Source: Chloracidobacterium sp.
Lineage (GTDB): Bacteria > Acidobacteriota > Blastocatellia > Pyrinomonadales > Pyrinomonadaceae
Assembly (NCBI GenBank): GCA_016716305.1
Contig: JADJWP010000002.1
Span: 2,292,501-2,356,500, forward strand
Reading direction: 5' to 3'
DNA: 64,000 bases
This document shows, piece by piece, positions 25,081-36,068 of the stretch. Below the pieces are notes generated by a model that saw only the letters and a program-made list of their open reading frames with translations, was not told where the DNA came from and made no database searches. Made by a program: the position numbers and the translations under genes. Within the stretch, counting starts at the first letter, position 1, and every line of letters starts with the position of its first letter.

Positions 25081-25611
25081 ATGGACTCGGCGGCTATCAC
25101 GATAAAGAAGGCATCCGTCGCGGACGCGAAGCTTTTGACCGACCTTGCATACACGACGTTTTGGGATGCATTCGCACATCACCCTAAAAATGCGCCTGAC
25201 GATTTGAACCATTACATGCGGCAGGCGTTCAGTCTTGAGCAGACCGCTGCAGAACTCAGTGACGAAAGGAACGTTTTTATCATCGCAGATCTGGATGACG
25301 AACCGGCCGGCTATGCCAAGCTTATCATTGGTGCGGTCGAGAACGGCATCACCGCTGAAAAACCGATCGAGCTCAATCGGCTCTATTCACATCAGCGATT
25401 TCTTGGCCTCGGCGTCGGCCAAACGCTGATGGATCACTGCTTTGAGCTTGGACGCGAATACGGCTGCGACGTGATGTGGCTGGGCGTTTGGGAATATAAT
25501 TCGAGGGCACAGAGGTTCTACGAGAAGAATGGCTTTCGCGCTGTAGGTAGCCACGTGTTCCAACTCGGGGCCGACCCTCAGACCGATCTCTTGATGCAAA
25601 GGGAACTTTGA
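25081..25611 (+). CDS. GNAT family N-acetyltransferase
   Basis: 176 residues, with the acetyl-CoA pyrophosphate-binding motif LYSHQRFLGLGVGQTLMDHC (about 100-119) and motif B WLGVWEYNSRAQRFYEKNGF (about 135-155). It resembles ribosomal-protein or small-molecule acetyltransferases of the RimI-like group, but the substrate is unknown. It begins 3 bp after the zinc-ribbon gene and its stop overlaps the TTG start of the next gene (TTGA), so the three genes form a tight operon. Confidence 0.88.
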   Translation: MDSAAITIKKASVADAKLLTDLAYTTFWDAFAHHPKNAPDDLNHYMRQAFSLEQTAAELSDERNVFIIADLDDEPAGYAKLIIGAVENGITAEKPIELNRLYSHQRFLGLGVGQTLMDHCFELGREYGCDVMWLGVWEYNSRAQRFYEKNGFRAVGSHVFQLGADPQTDLLMQREL

Positions 25612-26168
25612 ACGAACCGATACAGCTCGACGTTTTGTATTCCGCAGACGATTTTGCTCGCGGAACCATGTTCATTCAAAGCCGCTCGCCGATCCTTCGA
25701 TATGCCTTTTTGGCACCGTTGATCGTTCTTGCCGTCTCTGCGGCCGGCCTCTTCGTTATCCCGGGGACTTATCGGCTAAGCGAGGCGAATCAGCGCTTTT
25801 TTCAGCTATTCGGAATTTTCCTTCTTATCTTGTCGCCGATGCTCTACTTTGCGACCCGAACCAAATCAAGCTTTTGGCTGCGACGACAATTCCAGAAACA
25901 GATCGACAGTTCGCCCGCTCTTCAGAAACCGCAGAGAATAGAAATAACCGAAGACGGTGTGATAGGTACAACGGAGTTGTCAAAAGGCGAGACCCGCTGG
26001 GAGGCAGTGATCGAAGCGATCGAGACTTCCGATTACTTTTACTTATTTACCGCAAAGAAGATGGCGATGGTACTACCAAAACGCGCATTTGCGGACAACA
26101 CTCAGATCGGACAATTGCGAGAACTCGTGGCTGCCAAACTTGGGTCGAGGGCAGTGCTGCTCCAATAG
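25608..26168 (+). CDS. YcxB-like two-helix membrane protein
   Basis: 186 residues starting at TTG 25608, which overlaps the upstream TGA. Two hydrophobic segments (AFLAPLIVLAVSAAGLFVIP and FFQLFGIFLLILSPMLYFAT) are followed by a cytoplasmic domain of the YcxB type: RIEITEDGVIGTTELSKGET, then RWEAVIEAIETSDYFYLFTA and VLPKRAF. Role unknown in the family. Translational coupling to the GNAT gene is likely because there is no separate Shine-Dalgarno. Confidence 0.8.
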   Translation: MNEPIQLDVLYSADDFARGTMFIQSRSPILRYAFLAPLIVLAVSAAGLFVIPGTYRLSEANQRFFQLFGIFLLILSPMLYFATRTKSSFWLRRQFQKQIDSSPALQKPQRIEITEDGVIGTTELSKGETRWEAVIEAIETSDYFYLFTAKKMAMVLPKRAFADNTQIGQLRELVAAKLGSRAVLLQ

Positions 26169-26206
26169 CCTTGCTTCGATCGCGTCGATGATGTAACGTT
26201 TCATGT

Positions 26207-27226
26207 GTGCGACAAATCAATAACCCGCCGAATCCTTATTCCCGCTTTTCGGCGGAGTATGTAGGCGAACCACCGCCGACAAAGCTCGAGGTCTACGAAG
26301 AAACAGCGACAAAAAAGGTGATCACAAAGGCTTTTGCCTCTGATTGGGAAGGCGGGTGGCGGTATACGGTAAATTGCTACCGAGGCTGCATTCACGGATG
26401 TACATACTGTTTCGCACGTCAGTATCACGAATACCTCGGTTACGGAGCGGGAACAGATTTCGAGACAAAGATCGTGGTCAAACCGAATACACCGCAATTG
26501 CTTCGTGAAGAACTGAAGAAAACGTGGGACAAGATGCCGCATCTCGACTTTTCGTTCGCGACCGACCCTTACTTGCCGCTCGAGGCCGAATATCAGTTGA
26601 CGAGAAAGTGTCTTGAGGTATGTGCAGAGTTCAGGGTTCCGGTCGCTGTAATTACAAAGAGCGCACTTGTAACCCGTGACGTCGACATCTTAAAGCGACT
26701 TGCCAGGGTTTCGGTCTTTTTTTCGCTTCCTTTTCTTACAAAAGAGAGATCAAACCCATTTGAGCCGTACACACCTGTTCCGGAGGCGAGATTCCGCGCG
26801 ATGAAACTGCTTTCGGATGAAGGCATTCAGACCGGGATCGGGATCGCACCCGTAATTCCGGGTTATAACGAGGCCGATATCCCGGGCTTACTTGAGCGTG
26901 CCAAGGAATGCGGGGCCCAACGTGCTTTTATGTCGATGCTTCATATCGACACTGATTCGATCGAAGAGTATTTTGTTCAGAGGATGACCGACCGGCTGTC
27001 GCCTACGCGGGTCGCCAAGATAATTAATACAATGAAGCGCGAACGCGGCGGCACTTTGCGGCATCGTACCTACAATGAGCGCATGACGGGCAAGACCGAG
27101 CAGTGGGAGGTGACCGAACGATTGTTCGATTTTCATTCTCGGAGGCTCGGCTTTAAAACGCATGAGCGGCCCGAGCTATCTGATTCAGCCCCCGTATCAG
27201 AACCCGTTCAGCAGAGGCTCTTTTAA
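26207..27226 (+). CDS. Radical SAM protein of the spore-photolyase-like family
   Basis: 339 residues. The [4Fe-4S]-binding CxxxCxxC motif is in RGCIHGCTYCFARQYHEYLG near residues 62-81; further family motifs are FDFSFATDPYLPLE-like (DFSFATDPYLPLEAEYQLTR) and AVITKSALVTRDVDILKRLA. This matches the SplB-like/Rv2578c-type group, which is widespread in non-sporulating bacteria and whose function is mostly unknown; DNA repair is a possibility by analogy with spore photoproduct lyase. Start is GTG 26207; an overlapping ATG at 26203 is out of frame. No neighbour clarifies its role. Confidence 0.88.
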   Translation: MRQINNPPNPYSRFSAEYVGEPPPTKLEVYEETATKKVITKAFASDWEGGWRYTVNCYRGCIHGCTYCFARQYHEYLGYGAGTDFETKIVVKPNTPQLLREELKKTWDKMPHLDFSFATDPYLPLEAEYQLTRKCLEVCAEFRVPVAVITKSALVTRDVDILKRLARVSVFFSLPFLTKERSNPFEPYTPVPEARFRAMKLLSDEGIQTGIGIAPVIPGYNEADIPGLLERAKECGAQRAFMSMLHIDTDSIEEYFVQRMTDRLSPTRVAKIINTMKRERGGTLRHRTYNERMTGKTEQWEVTERLFDFHSRRLGFKTHERPELSDSAPVSEPVQQRLF

Positions 27227-27244
27227 GCAGAGTCACAAACTTTG

Positions 27245-27262
27245 AAGGACGATTTCGTCCTT
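27245..27262. terminator. Small hairpin after the radical SAM gene
   Basis: AAGGACG/CGTCCTT with loop ATTT, 18 bp after the stop codon. No T-run follows, so it is a weak terminator candidate. Confidence 0.4.
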
Positions 27263-27306
27263 TGGCCTGCGCCGTCTAACATAATTTTCATTCCATGGAG
27301 GTAATA

Positions 27307-28008
27307 ATGAGGTCTTTTTTCAATGTGATAATGTTCGCGGTTTTCGCGGCATCGGTTTTTGCGATAAACGTCAGTGCGCAGGACAAAGGAAAGGAACTGC
27401 GATCGGCGATCGATCGCGTCGACAAGGCGTCAGATGTGATAAAGGAGGTCATGAAGATCTCAGAACGATCGATCCCGCGCGATCTGCTTTCAAAGGCAAA
27501 AGCGATCGTCGTGTTTCCCGGAACGCTTAAGGTCGGCTTTATTGTCGGCGGACAAGGCGGAAGCGGCGTTGCGATCCGTCGGTTGGACAGCGGCTGGAGC
27601 GCACCGGCATTCCTGAACATGGCCGGCGGAAGCATCGGGCCGCAGGTCGGCGGACAGAAGACCGACTACGTTCTTTTGGTCATGAACGAAAATGGGCTCG
27701 ACAAACTCTTGCGCGACAAGTTCGAGATCGGCGGCGAAGGGAGTGTTTCGGCGGGTCCGGTCGGCCGCACGGCTTCGGCAACGACCAATGCGAGGCTTGA
27801 TGCCGAAATTCTTAGTTATTCAAGGAGCAAAGGCCTGTTTGCGGGTATATCGCTTAAGGGGGTCGTGATCTCGCAGGACGAAGATATGAACCAGGCGATC
27901 TACGAAAAATCAGCTCGTCAACTGCTGGTTGAGACTCCGATCGGTTGGGCCGATGCACCGGCGTCGCTGCAAAAGTTCCCAAAGACCGTCGCCACGTATA
28001 CGCGATGA
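27307..28008 (+). CDS. Secreted SYLF-domain (Ysc84-like) protein
   Basis: 233 residues with signal peptide FFNVIMFAVFAASVFAINVS (cleavage near SAQ). The SYLF/Ysc84 lipid-binding domain is visible: LLSKAKAIVVFPGTLKVGFI, GGQGGSGVAIRRLDSGWSAP, GGSIGPQVGGQKTDYVLLVM and SRSKGLFAGISLKGVVISQD. In eukaryotes this domain binds phosphoinositides and actin; in bacteria it is periplasmic and of unclear function. ATG 27307 was chosen because GGAGGT lies 4-5 nt upstream; the in-frame ATG at 27295 contains that ribosome-binding site. Followed by a strong terminator. Confidence 0.9.
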   Translation: MRSFFNVIMFAVFAASVFAINVSAQDKGKELRSAIDRVDKASDVIKEVMKISERSIPRDLLSKAKAIVVFPGTLKVGFIVGGQGGSGVAIRRLDSGWSAPAFLNMAGGSIGPQVGGQKTDYVLLVMNENGLDKLLRDKFEIGGEGSVSAGPVGRTASATTNARLDAEILSYSRSKGLFAGISLKGVVISQDEDMNQAIYEKSARQLLVETPIGWADAPASLQKFPKTVATYTR

Positions 28009-28030
28009 TCGGCGTCCGGATGTCACAACG

Positions 28031-28061
28031 AAAGCGCCGCCATCGATGCGGCGCTTTTTTT
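28031..28061 (+). terminator. Rho-independent terminator
   Basis: Stem AAGCGCCGC/GCGGCGCTT (28032-28040 and 28048-28056) followed by a run of T (28055-28061), 23 bp after the SYLF gene. Confidence 0.92.
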
Positions 28062-28090
28062 GCATCGCCATTGGTGCTAGTTTCAAGATA

Positions 28091-28408
28091 ATGCAAAACC
28101 GAATAGACGTTTTCGAGCAAATGCTTGCGGCTGATCCTGACAACACGATGGTGATGTTCGGACTGGCGAAAGAATACGAAAAGGCCGGCCACAACACCAA
28201 GGTCATCGAGCTTCTCGAAGCCTATCTCGCAAAAGCCGATGATGAGGGAAATGCTTACGGCACGCTCGCTGCAGCCTACGCAAGAAGCGGTGACCGGGAT
28301 AAGGCGATCGAAACCTATGAGAAGGGCATTGGTGTCGCAATGGCCCACGGCCATCCAACGATGGCAAATGAATATCGGATGACGCTCGATCTCGACTACA
28401 CCGACTAG
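28091..28408 (+). CDS. Small TPR-repeat protein
   Basis: 105 residues from ATG 28091. Two to three tetratricopeptide-like helical pairs are visible: DVFEQMLAADPDNTMVMFGL, EKAGHNTKVIELLEAYLAKA and LAAAYARSGDRDKAIETYEK. Likely a protein-protein interaction adaptor; partner unknown. The upstream open frame extends to 27929 but overlaps the SYLF gene and the terminator and is not coding. The stop overlaps the stop of the convergent cyclophilin gene by 4 nt (CTAG). Confidence 0.8.
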   Translation: MQNRIDVFEQMLAADPDNTMVMFGLAKEYEKAGHNTKVIELLEAYLAKADDEGNAYGTLAAAYARSGDRDKAIETYEKGIGVAMAHGHPTMANEYRMTLDLDYTD

Positions 28409-29052
28409 GGTGTGGTGCAGGCCGAAACGGTCGCCTTCCTGATCCTAACGGGCTTTTCCGGCTTTTCGTCCGTCACCTTCGCTTTGTTGATCGCATCGGC
28501 CACTTCCATACCTTTTATCACACGTCCGAATGCTGCAAAGCTGCCGTCGAGATGTGATCCGGTGCCGACAAGGATGAAGAAGTTTGTCGTAGCGGTGTTT
28601 GGTTCTTCGTTGCGGGCCATTGAGACGACGCCGCGTTCATGAAGTATCTTGTTCGGCTCGTCAGGCAGAGTCCGGCGGGCACGAGTACCTATCTCATAGG
28701 TCACCTTTCCCTCTCGCGTCCAGATGTCTCCGCCTTGAATTACAAAGCCTGGAACTATACGGCTGAACGTTGTTGTATCGAGCAATCCGGTCGCCGCCAT
28801 GTTAAGAAAATTTCGAACCGATTCAGGGGCGTGCTCCGGATACATTTCTATCACGATCTCGCCGGCTTCCGTATCGAAGCTGACACACTGGGCAGCCATC
28901 GTTTTAACATCAGCCTTGTCGAACGGTTCGGCCTTTGCTTCGGGTGTAGGCGTCGGCCGGGGATTCGCCTTCGCCGGCTCCTGGACCTGCGGGGTCTGGC
29001 CGGTGATGCCAACTACGAAAAACGCGACCAAAAAAATCATCGAATACTTCAT
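28405..29052 (-). CDS. Secreted peptidyl-prolyl isomerase (cyclophilin type)
   Basis: About 215 residues: signal peptide MKYSMIFLVAFFVVGITGQ, a Pro-rich linker (KANPRPTPTPEAKAEP), and a cyclophilin domain from about residue 55. Motifs: EIVIEMYPEHAPESVRNFLN, FSRIVPGFVIQGGDIWTREG, NTATTNFFILVGTGSHLDGS and FAAFGRVIKGMEVADAINKA. It should catalyse cis-trans isomerisation of proline peptide bonds in the periplasm. ATG 29052 is chosen for the signal peptide; a TTG at 29073 is possible. The second secreted cyclophilin in this window is the fusion at 42660-44867. Confidence 0.9.
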   Translation of the reverse strand: MKYSMIFLVAFFVVGITGQTPQVQEPAKANPRPTPTPEAKAEPFDKADVKTMAAQCVSFDTEAGEIVIEMYPEHAPESVRNFLNMAATGLLDTTTFSRIVPGFVIQGGDIWTREGKVTYEIGTRARRTLPDEPNKILHERGVVSMARNEEPNTATTNFFILVGTGSHLDGSFAAFGRVIKGMEVADAINKAKVTDEKPEKPVRIRKATVSACTTP

Positions 29053-29163
29053 ACTCAGACGATTTTCGGCCAAAGCGAATCGGGTGTAAAGTGTTTTTGA
29101 GCCGCCGAGGACAACTTTTTAGATTACTCCGGCTTACTTACACCAACGAAGGCAAACCGAATT

Positions 29164-30855
29164 ATGAGAACGATCTTGAATCTTGGATTGATACTGCTCA
29201 TCTCCGTCTCTGTTTACGCCCAGCGTGAGCTTGGCGTCCGTCCGACCGAGACGGGCGGCCCGCTGATCGCCGAACAAGCTGCGTTCGATGTAATGACCTA
29301 TAACGTCAGCGTCAGGGTCGAGCCAAGTTCGCAATGGATCTCTGGAACCACGGTCATGACGGCAAAGATCGTTAAGCCGACCGCCGTCATTGTGCTCGAT
29401 CTTGATCCGGCATTCACGATCGAGCGTGTTTACGGCGAATCCGGCGAGAAGGACCGGCAGGCCGCGATGCGCTACGAGCATAAAGACGGGAAGATACGGA
29501 TCTTTTTCCCGAAAGTGAAGAAGGCCGGCGAGGCTTTCGAGACGTTCATCACGTATTCGGGCAAGCCGCGAAGGGCACCGCGTCCGCCTTGGGTCGGCGG
29601 CTTTATGTGGGAAAAAACGCCGAGCGGAGCAGATTGGGTCTCGGTTGCGCTGCAGAACGACGGCGCCGATCTCTACTTTCCGGTGAAAGATCATCCGTCG
29701 GACAAGGCCGACCGCGTGACGATGAATATTACCGTTCCCGACCCGTTGGTCGCGGCAGGTCCGGGCGTCCTTCAGGATGTTAAGAAGAATGCCGACGGCA
29801 CATCGACCTTCAACTGGCTGATGACCAATCCGATCCCGAACTACTCGATCGTCTTCAATGCGGCACCGTACCGCAAGATCGAGGATTCGATGAGAAGTAT
29901 CACGGGCGAGACCATCCCGATAGTTTTTTACATCCTGCCAGAAAGCTACGAGAATGGCGCAAAACTGATCGCTGAGACAAAGAAATACGTTCAGTTCTTT
30001 GAAAAATACAATGGGCCGTTTCCTTTCCGTTCGCAAAAACTCGGGATCGTAGAAACTCCGCATCTCGGCATGGAGCATTCGACGCTGATCGCTTACGGCA
30101 ATAAGTTTCAGTATAACGCCGACGGATTTGATTGGCTGATGCTTCACGAACTAGGGCATGAATGGTGGGCGAATCTCGTAACCGCCAGGGACTGGAAGGA
30201 TTTCTGGATCCATGAAGGATTTCAGTCGTTCATGGATACGCTTTATCTCGAGCACATCGGCAAAAAGGACGCATATTTCGAATCGATGCGCCAGCGTGCT
30301 CGGCGAACGCGAAACATGCAGCCGGTAGCGCCGCGGGAAGCCAAATTCGCTTACGAGGTCTATCTTCAGGCTCCGGACTACATCCAGAGCGACGGCGACA
30401 TCTACGGCAAGGGCGCTGTTGTTCTTCATACACTTCGATATCTGATAGGCGATGATGCCTTCTTTCGTGCCCTCAAGCGAATGGCGTATCCGACGATCGC
30501 TATGGAACGCCTGACCGACGGCCGACAAACACGCCTCGTTGATACCGACGATTTTCTTGCGATCGCCGAAAAGGAATCGGGCATGAAGCTTGGCTGGTTT
30601 TTTGAGGTATATCTCCGCCAGCCGAAACTTCCGAGACTGGTAGTGACCGAGGGTTTGTCGAGTTTCGCCAACCAGCCCAGCCGACTGGTGCTCCAATGGG
30701 AAACCCCGAACGCGCTGCCTTTCCCGATGCCGGTTGAGGTCGAGATCGGCGGCAAGACACAGCGCGTCGAGATGAGAGGTGGAAAGGGAATCGTCAATTT
30801 CACGGGGGCAACCCCGGTCGTTGATCCTAAGGGTTGGATATTGAAAGCACAATAG
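29164..30855 (+). CDS. M1-family metallopeptidase, secreted
   Basis: 563 residues with signal peptide TILNLGLILLISVSVYAQ. The N-terminal beta-domain is followed by the gluzincin active site: HELGHEWWANLVTARDWKDF, in which the HExxH histidines (near residue 327) and the downstream Glu in WIHEGFQSFMDTLYLEH are the zinc ligands and base. An aminopeptidase exopeptidase-like stretch HLGMEHSTLIAYGNKF precedes them. The C-terminal helical domain of large M1 enzymes is absent, as in several short bacterial members. It likely trims peptides in the periplasm or outside the cell. Confidence 0.92.
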   Translation: MRTILNLGLILLISVSVYAQRELGVRPTETGGPLIAEQAAFDVMTYNVSVRVEPSSQWISGTTVMTAKIVKPTAVIVLDLDPAFTIERVYGESGEKDRQAAMRYEHKDGKIRIFFPKVKKAGEAFETFITYSGKPRRAPRPPWVGGFMWEKTPSGADWVSVALQNDGADLYFPVKDHPSDKADRVTMNITVPDPLVAAGPGVLQDVKKNADGTSTFNWLMTNPIPNYSIVFNAAPYRKIEDSMRSITGETIPIVFYILPESYENGAKLIAETKKYVQFFEKYNGPFPFRSQKLGIVETPHLGMEHSTLIAYGNKFQYNADGFDWLMLHELGHEWWANLVTARDWKDFWIHEGFQSFMDTLYLEHIGKKDAYFESMRQRARRTRNMQPVAPREAKFAYEVYLQAPDYIQSDGDIYGKGAVVLHTLRYLIGDDAFFRALKRMAYPTIAMERLTDGRQTRLVDTDDFLAIAEKESGMKLGWFFEVYLRQPKLPRLVVTEGLSSFANQPSRLVLQWETPNALPFPMPVEVEIGGKTQRVEMRGGKGIVNFTGATPVVDPKGWILKAQ

Positions 30856-31019
30856 CATCGTTTGGTGAGCCTTTGCGTTTACCGAAACCAGAACCCGAAT
30901 TGTTTCGGATCTGAAATTCGAAGTGGGCTTCGACCGCGGAAATTGCCCGAAACAGCCCATTTTGATATCCTTTTCAATTACACATCTATTAGAAATATTT
31001 ATTGAAAGGGTTCATTTTA

Positions 31020-33197
31020 ATGTCTACATCTGCGAAAGAGATCGATTCAAAAGCTGAAAAGAAGGCGATGAAGGGAAAAGCGGCCACCGAGATCGACGAT
31101 AAATATCACGGGCTTTCTCCCGAAACTCTCGTCGGGATATACCGCACGATGTACCTGTCGCGCCGGATCGATGATAAAGAGATCCAGCTCAAGGGCCAGA
31201 ACAAGATCTTCTTCCAAATATCGGGTGCCGGCCACGAGGCCTTGCTTGTTGGTGCGGCTCTTGCGCTCAAACCCGCTTACGATTGGTTCTTTCCATACTA
31301 TCGCGACCGTGCGTTGATGCTGGGACTTGGCATGACGGCCCAGGAAATGCTCTGGTCGGCTGTCGGCGCTGAGAAAGACCCAAATTCGCACGGACGCCAG
31401 ATGCCCTCACACTGGGGCCATAAGGATCTGAATGTGCCGTCGCAGTCTTCCTGCACCGGGACGCAGGCGCTCCATTCGGTCGGAGCAGCCGAGGCAAGCT
31501 ACCGGGCTTCGCTCCTCAAGGAACTTCAGGATAAGGTCGTAGGCTTTAAGGGCGACGAGGTCGTTTATATGTCGGTCGGCGACGGAACGACCAGCGAAGG
31601 CGAATGGTGGGAAGCTCTGAATACAGCCAGCAACCTTAAGCTGCCAGTGATCTTTGTCGTAGAGGACAACGGCTACGCGATCTCAACTCCGGTCGAGGTC
31701 GGAACTGCCGGGGGCGACATATCAAAGTTGGTTGCCGGCTTTCCGGATCTTTTCATCCAGAAGTGCGATGGTACCGACCCGCTCGCGTCCTACGCAGCAT
31801 TCAAACGCGCGGTTGCGTATTGCCGTCAACGCAAGGGGCCGGCGTTTATCCACGGAAAGGTCATCAGGCCATACTCACATTCGCTGTCGGACGACGAAAA
31901 GCTATATCGTCCGGACGAAGAACGCGACGCCGATGCGGCGATCGATCCGATCAAGACGTTTGCAGAATTTTTGATGAACGAGGGCATTGTTTCGTCAGAA
32001 AAGCTGGAAGCTCTTCGAAAGGAGGTCGACGACGAGGTGAACCGCGCCGCCGATATTGCGATCGAAACGCCGCAGCCTGCCCCTGAATCGGCATATAGGA
32101 ACGTTTTTTCACCTGATGTTGACCCGACCGACCGCCAGTTGTTCGATACGGAAGATGGAGCCGAACTTTCGGGCAATCCGGGAACGATGGTCGATCTCAT
32201 CAACCGCTGCATGCACGAAGAGATGGAGCGCGACCCGCGTATCGTGGTCTTTGGCGAGGACGTTGCCGATTGTTCTCGTGAAGAATATCTCGAGCGTGTC
32301 AAAGGAAAAGGCGGCGTTTTTAAGGTGACGGCAAACCTGCAGAGAAAATTCGGCAGCACCCGCGTTTTCAACTCACCACTTGCCGAGGCGAACATTATCG
32401 GCCGTGCGGTCGGGCTCGCCATCCGCGGGCTTAAACCGGTGGTCGAGATACAGTTCTTCGATTACATCTTCCCTGCATTTCACCAGATCAGAAACGAAGT
32501 GGCGGTAACGCGTTGGCGCTCCGACGGCGACACAAAATGCCCGATGGTAATGCGCGTCCCGGTCGGCGGCTATCTCAAAGGGGGAGCCGTTTACCACTCG
32601 CAATCGGGCACTACGCTCTTCGCGCACACGCCGGGGTTGATGATCGTTTACCCATCGACCGCGCTCGATGCCAATGGACTATTGCGGACCGCGATCCGAT
32701 GCGACGATCCGGTCCTGTTTCTGGAACATAAGCATCTTTATCGCCAGGTCTACAACAAGTCTGAATACCCGTCGAAAGATTTCCTTATCCCGTTCGGTAA
32801 GGCTCGAAAAGTGCGTGAGGGAAATGACGTCACCATCGTGACTTTCGGCGCTTTGGTCGAACGTTCTAACCAGGCGGCAAAACGCCTCGAGCAGCAAGGG
32901 ATCACAGTCGATCTGATCGACCTCCGGACACTTGTGCCTTACGATTGGGACGCGATCGTCGATTCGGTCAAGAAAACCTCACGGGTCATCGTTGCTCACG
33001 AAGATCCGATCTCTTACGGGTATGGAGCCGAGATAGCTGCCCGCATTTCGGATGAGCTCTTCGAGTATCTCGATGCTCCGGTACGCCGCGTCGGCGCGAC
33101 AGATACGTTCGTTGCGTACGCCCCGCAGGTCGAAGACTTCATCTTGCCTCAGAGCGAAGATGTTGAGACAGCGGTGCAGGAATTGATGAAGTATTAG
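31020..33197 (+). CDS. Fused alpha/beta E1 component of a 2-oxoacid dehydrogenase (branched-chain or pyruvate type)
   Basis: Thiamine-diphosphate enzyme, about 725 residues, joining both E1 subunits in one chain. Alpha part (about 1-360): YRTMYLSRRIDDKEIQLKGQ, GHEALLVGAALALKP, and the TPP-binding motif from GDGTTSEGEWWEALNTASNL to VEDNGYAIS. Beta part (about 385-725): RCMHEEMERDPRIVVFGEDV, FNSPLAEANIIGRAVGLAIR and DLIDLRTLVPYDWDAIVDSV. The motifs are closest to 2-oxoisovalerate dehydrogenases, but substrate is not fixed by them. No E2 or E3 gene lies nearby. ATG 31020, preceded by GAAAGGG, is preferred over a TTG at 31002. Confidence 0.92.
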   Translation: MSTSAKEIDSKAEKKAMKGKAATEIDDKYHGLSPETLVGIYRTMYLSRRIDDKEIQLKGQNKIFFQISGAGHEALLVGAALALKPAYDWFFPYYRDRALMLGLGMTAQEMLWSAVGAEKDPNSHGRQMPSHWGHKDLNVPSQSSCTGTQALHSVGAAEASYRASLLKELQDKVVGFKGDEVVYMSVGDGTTSEGEWWEALNTASNLKLPVIFVVEDNGYAISTPVEVGTAGGDISKLVAGFPDLFIQKCDGTDPLASYAAFKRAVAYCRQRKGPAFIHGKVIRPYSHSLSDDEKLYRPDEERDADAAIDPIKTFAEFLMNEGIVSSEKLEALRKEVDDEVNRAADIAIETPQPAPESAYRNVFSPDVDPTDRQLFDTEDGAELSGNPGTMVDLINRCMHEEMERDPRIVVFGEDVADCSREEYLERVKGKGGVFKVTANLQRKFGSTRVFNSPLAEANIIGRAVGLAIRGLKPVVEIQFFDYIFPAFHQIRNEVAVTRWRSDGDTKCPMVMRVPVGGYLKGGAVYHSQSGTTLFAHTPGLMIVYPSTALDANGLLRTAIRCDDPVLFLEHKHLYRQVYNKSEYPSKDFLIPFGKARKVREGNDVTIVTFGALVERSNQAAKRLEQQGITVDLIDLRTLVPYDWDAIVDSVKKTSRVIVAHEDPISYGYGAEIAARISDELFEYLDAPVRRVGATDTFVAYAPQVEDFILPQSEDVETAVQELMKY

Positions 33198-33258
33198 TTA
33201 CAACTCGACGCAACTTTTATCTCTTTCTGCCGTATCTAAACTCGCACCCGATCGCAAG

Positions 33259-33951
33259 ATGATCGATCACTTAACATCAAAGTTTCGCTATTTTGCATGG
33301 CTCGGTGCGGCTTTGATGTGCGCCTTCGCGGTACCTGCGATCGCTCAGCAGTCCAGCCCCGCGCCGCCAAGTATTGTTCGGCCTGGCGCTCCGGGCCAAC
33401 CTACGACCGTTCTTCCCTCAACGACAAGGGCCGCTCTGCCGCCGCGATCTCAAAAGGATATCGAGTTCATGCGGGGAATGATCATGCATCATGCCCAGGC
33501 CGTTGAAATGACGGCCTTGATCGGGGCTCGAACCGAGAACAAAGAGATCAGATTGCTGGGCGCGCGCATCAGCCAGTCGCAGTCGGACGAAATCAACTTC
33601 ATGCGTCGATGGCTCGAGATCCGGGGAGAACCTGTGTCAATGCCGATGTCGAACAAACCCGGTTCGCATGCGCACGGCGGCCATTCGGCGGGCGATCAGA
33701 TGATGATGCCCGGCATGCTCAGCGAAAAGCAGATGAATGAGCTGAGAAAAGCGAAAGGGCCCGATTTTGACAGGTTGTTCCTTAAGGGAATGATCCAGCA
33801 TCATTTGGGTGCGCTCGTCATGGTAAAAGATCTGTTCGACACGGCGGGTGCCGGTCAGGATGCCGAACTTTTCAATTTCGCATCGGACGTCGACAGCGGT
33901 CAACGTGCCGAGATAAAGATCATGGAGGCAATACTTGGTAAAGACGCTTAG
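33259..33951 (+). CDS. Secreted DUF305 protein (His/Met-rich)
   Basis: 230 residues with a signal peptide (YFAWLGAALMCAFAVPAIAQ) and a duplicated DUF305 ferritin-like motif: FMRGMIMHHAQAVEMTALIG and FLKGMIQHHLGALVMVKDLF. A Met/His-rich linker (NKPGSHAHGGHSAGDQMMMP) could bind copper or another metal. DUF305 proteins are often found near copper-handling genes. The next gene starts 10 bp downstream and is probably cotranscribed, making a two-protein periplasmic or cell-surface unit. Confidence 0.88.
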   Translation: MIDHLTSKFRYFAWLGAALMCAFAVPAIAQQSSPAPPSIVRPGAPGQPTTVLPSTTRAALPPRSQKDIEFMRGMIMHHAQAVEMTALIGARTENKEIRLLGARISQSQSDEINFMRRWLEIRGEPVSMPMSNKPGSHAHGGHSAGDQMMMPGMLSEKQMNELRKAKGPDFDRLFLKGMIQHHLGALVMVKDLFDTAGAGQDAELFNFASDVDSGQRAEIKIMEAILGKDA

Positions 33952-33961
33952 AGGAGACAAG

Positions 33962-35899
<1,938 letters not shown>

Positions 35900-36068
35900 C
35901 AAACCTGAGCATTGAATGGACATCGTTGCTTGCAACGACGGCTCCACTTTCTGCCGTCAATGTCAGATTAGGCGAGACATACGGGCTTTGGCCGTCCTTT
36001 CTAATAGGTATGGCTGAAGCCCGGCGTTTTTCTATATCCCGAACTGCGCGAAAAGCAGGCGGAACACT

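Noticed and set aside
35922..35936. Palindrome CGTTGC/GCAACG in the 169-bp gap after the LVIVD gene
   Set aside because: Six-base arms with a 2-nt spacer and no T-run; too weak for a terminator or operator call.
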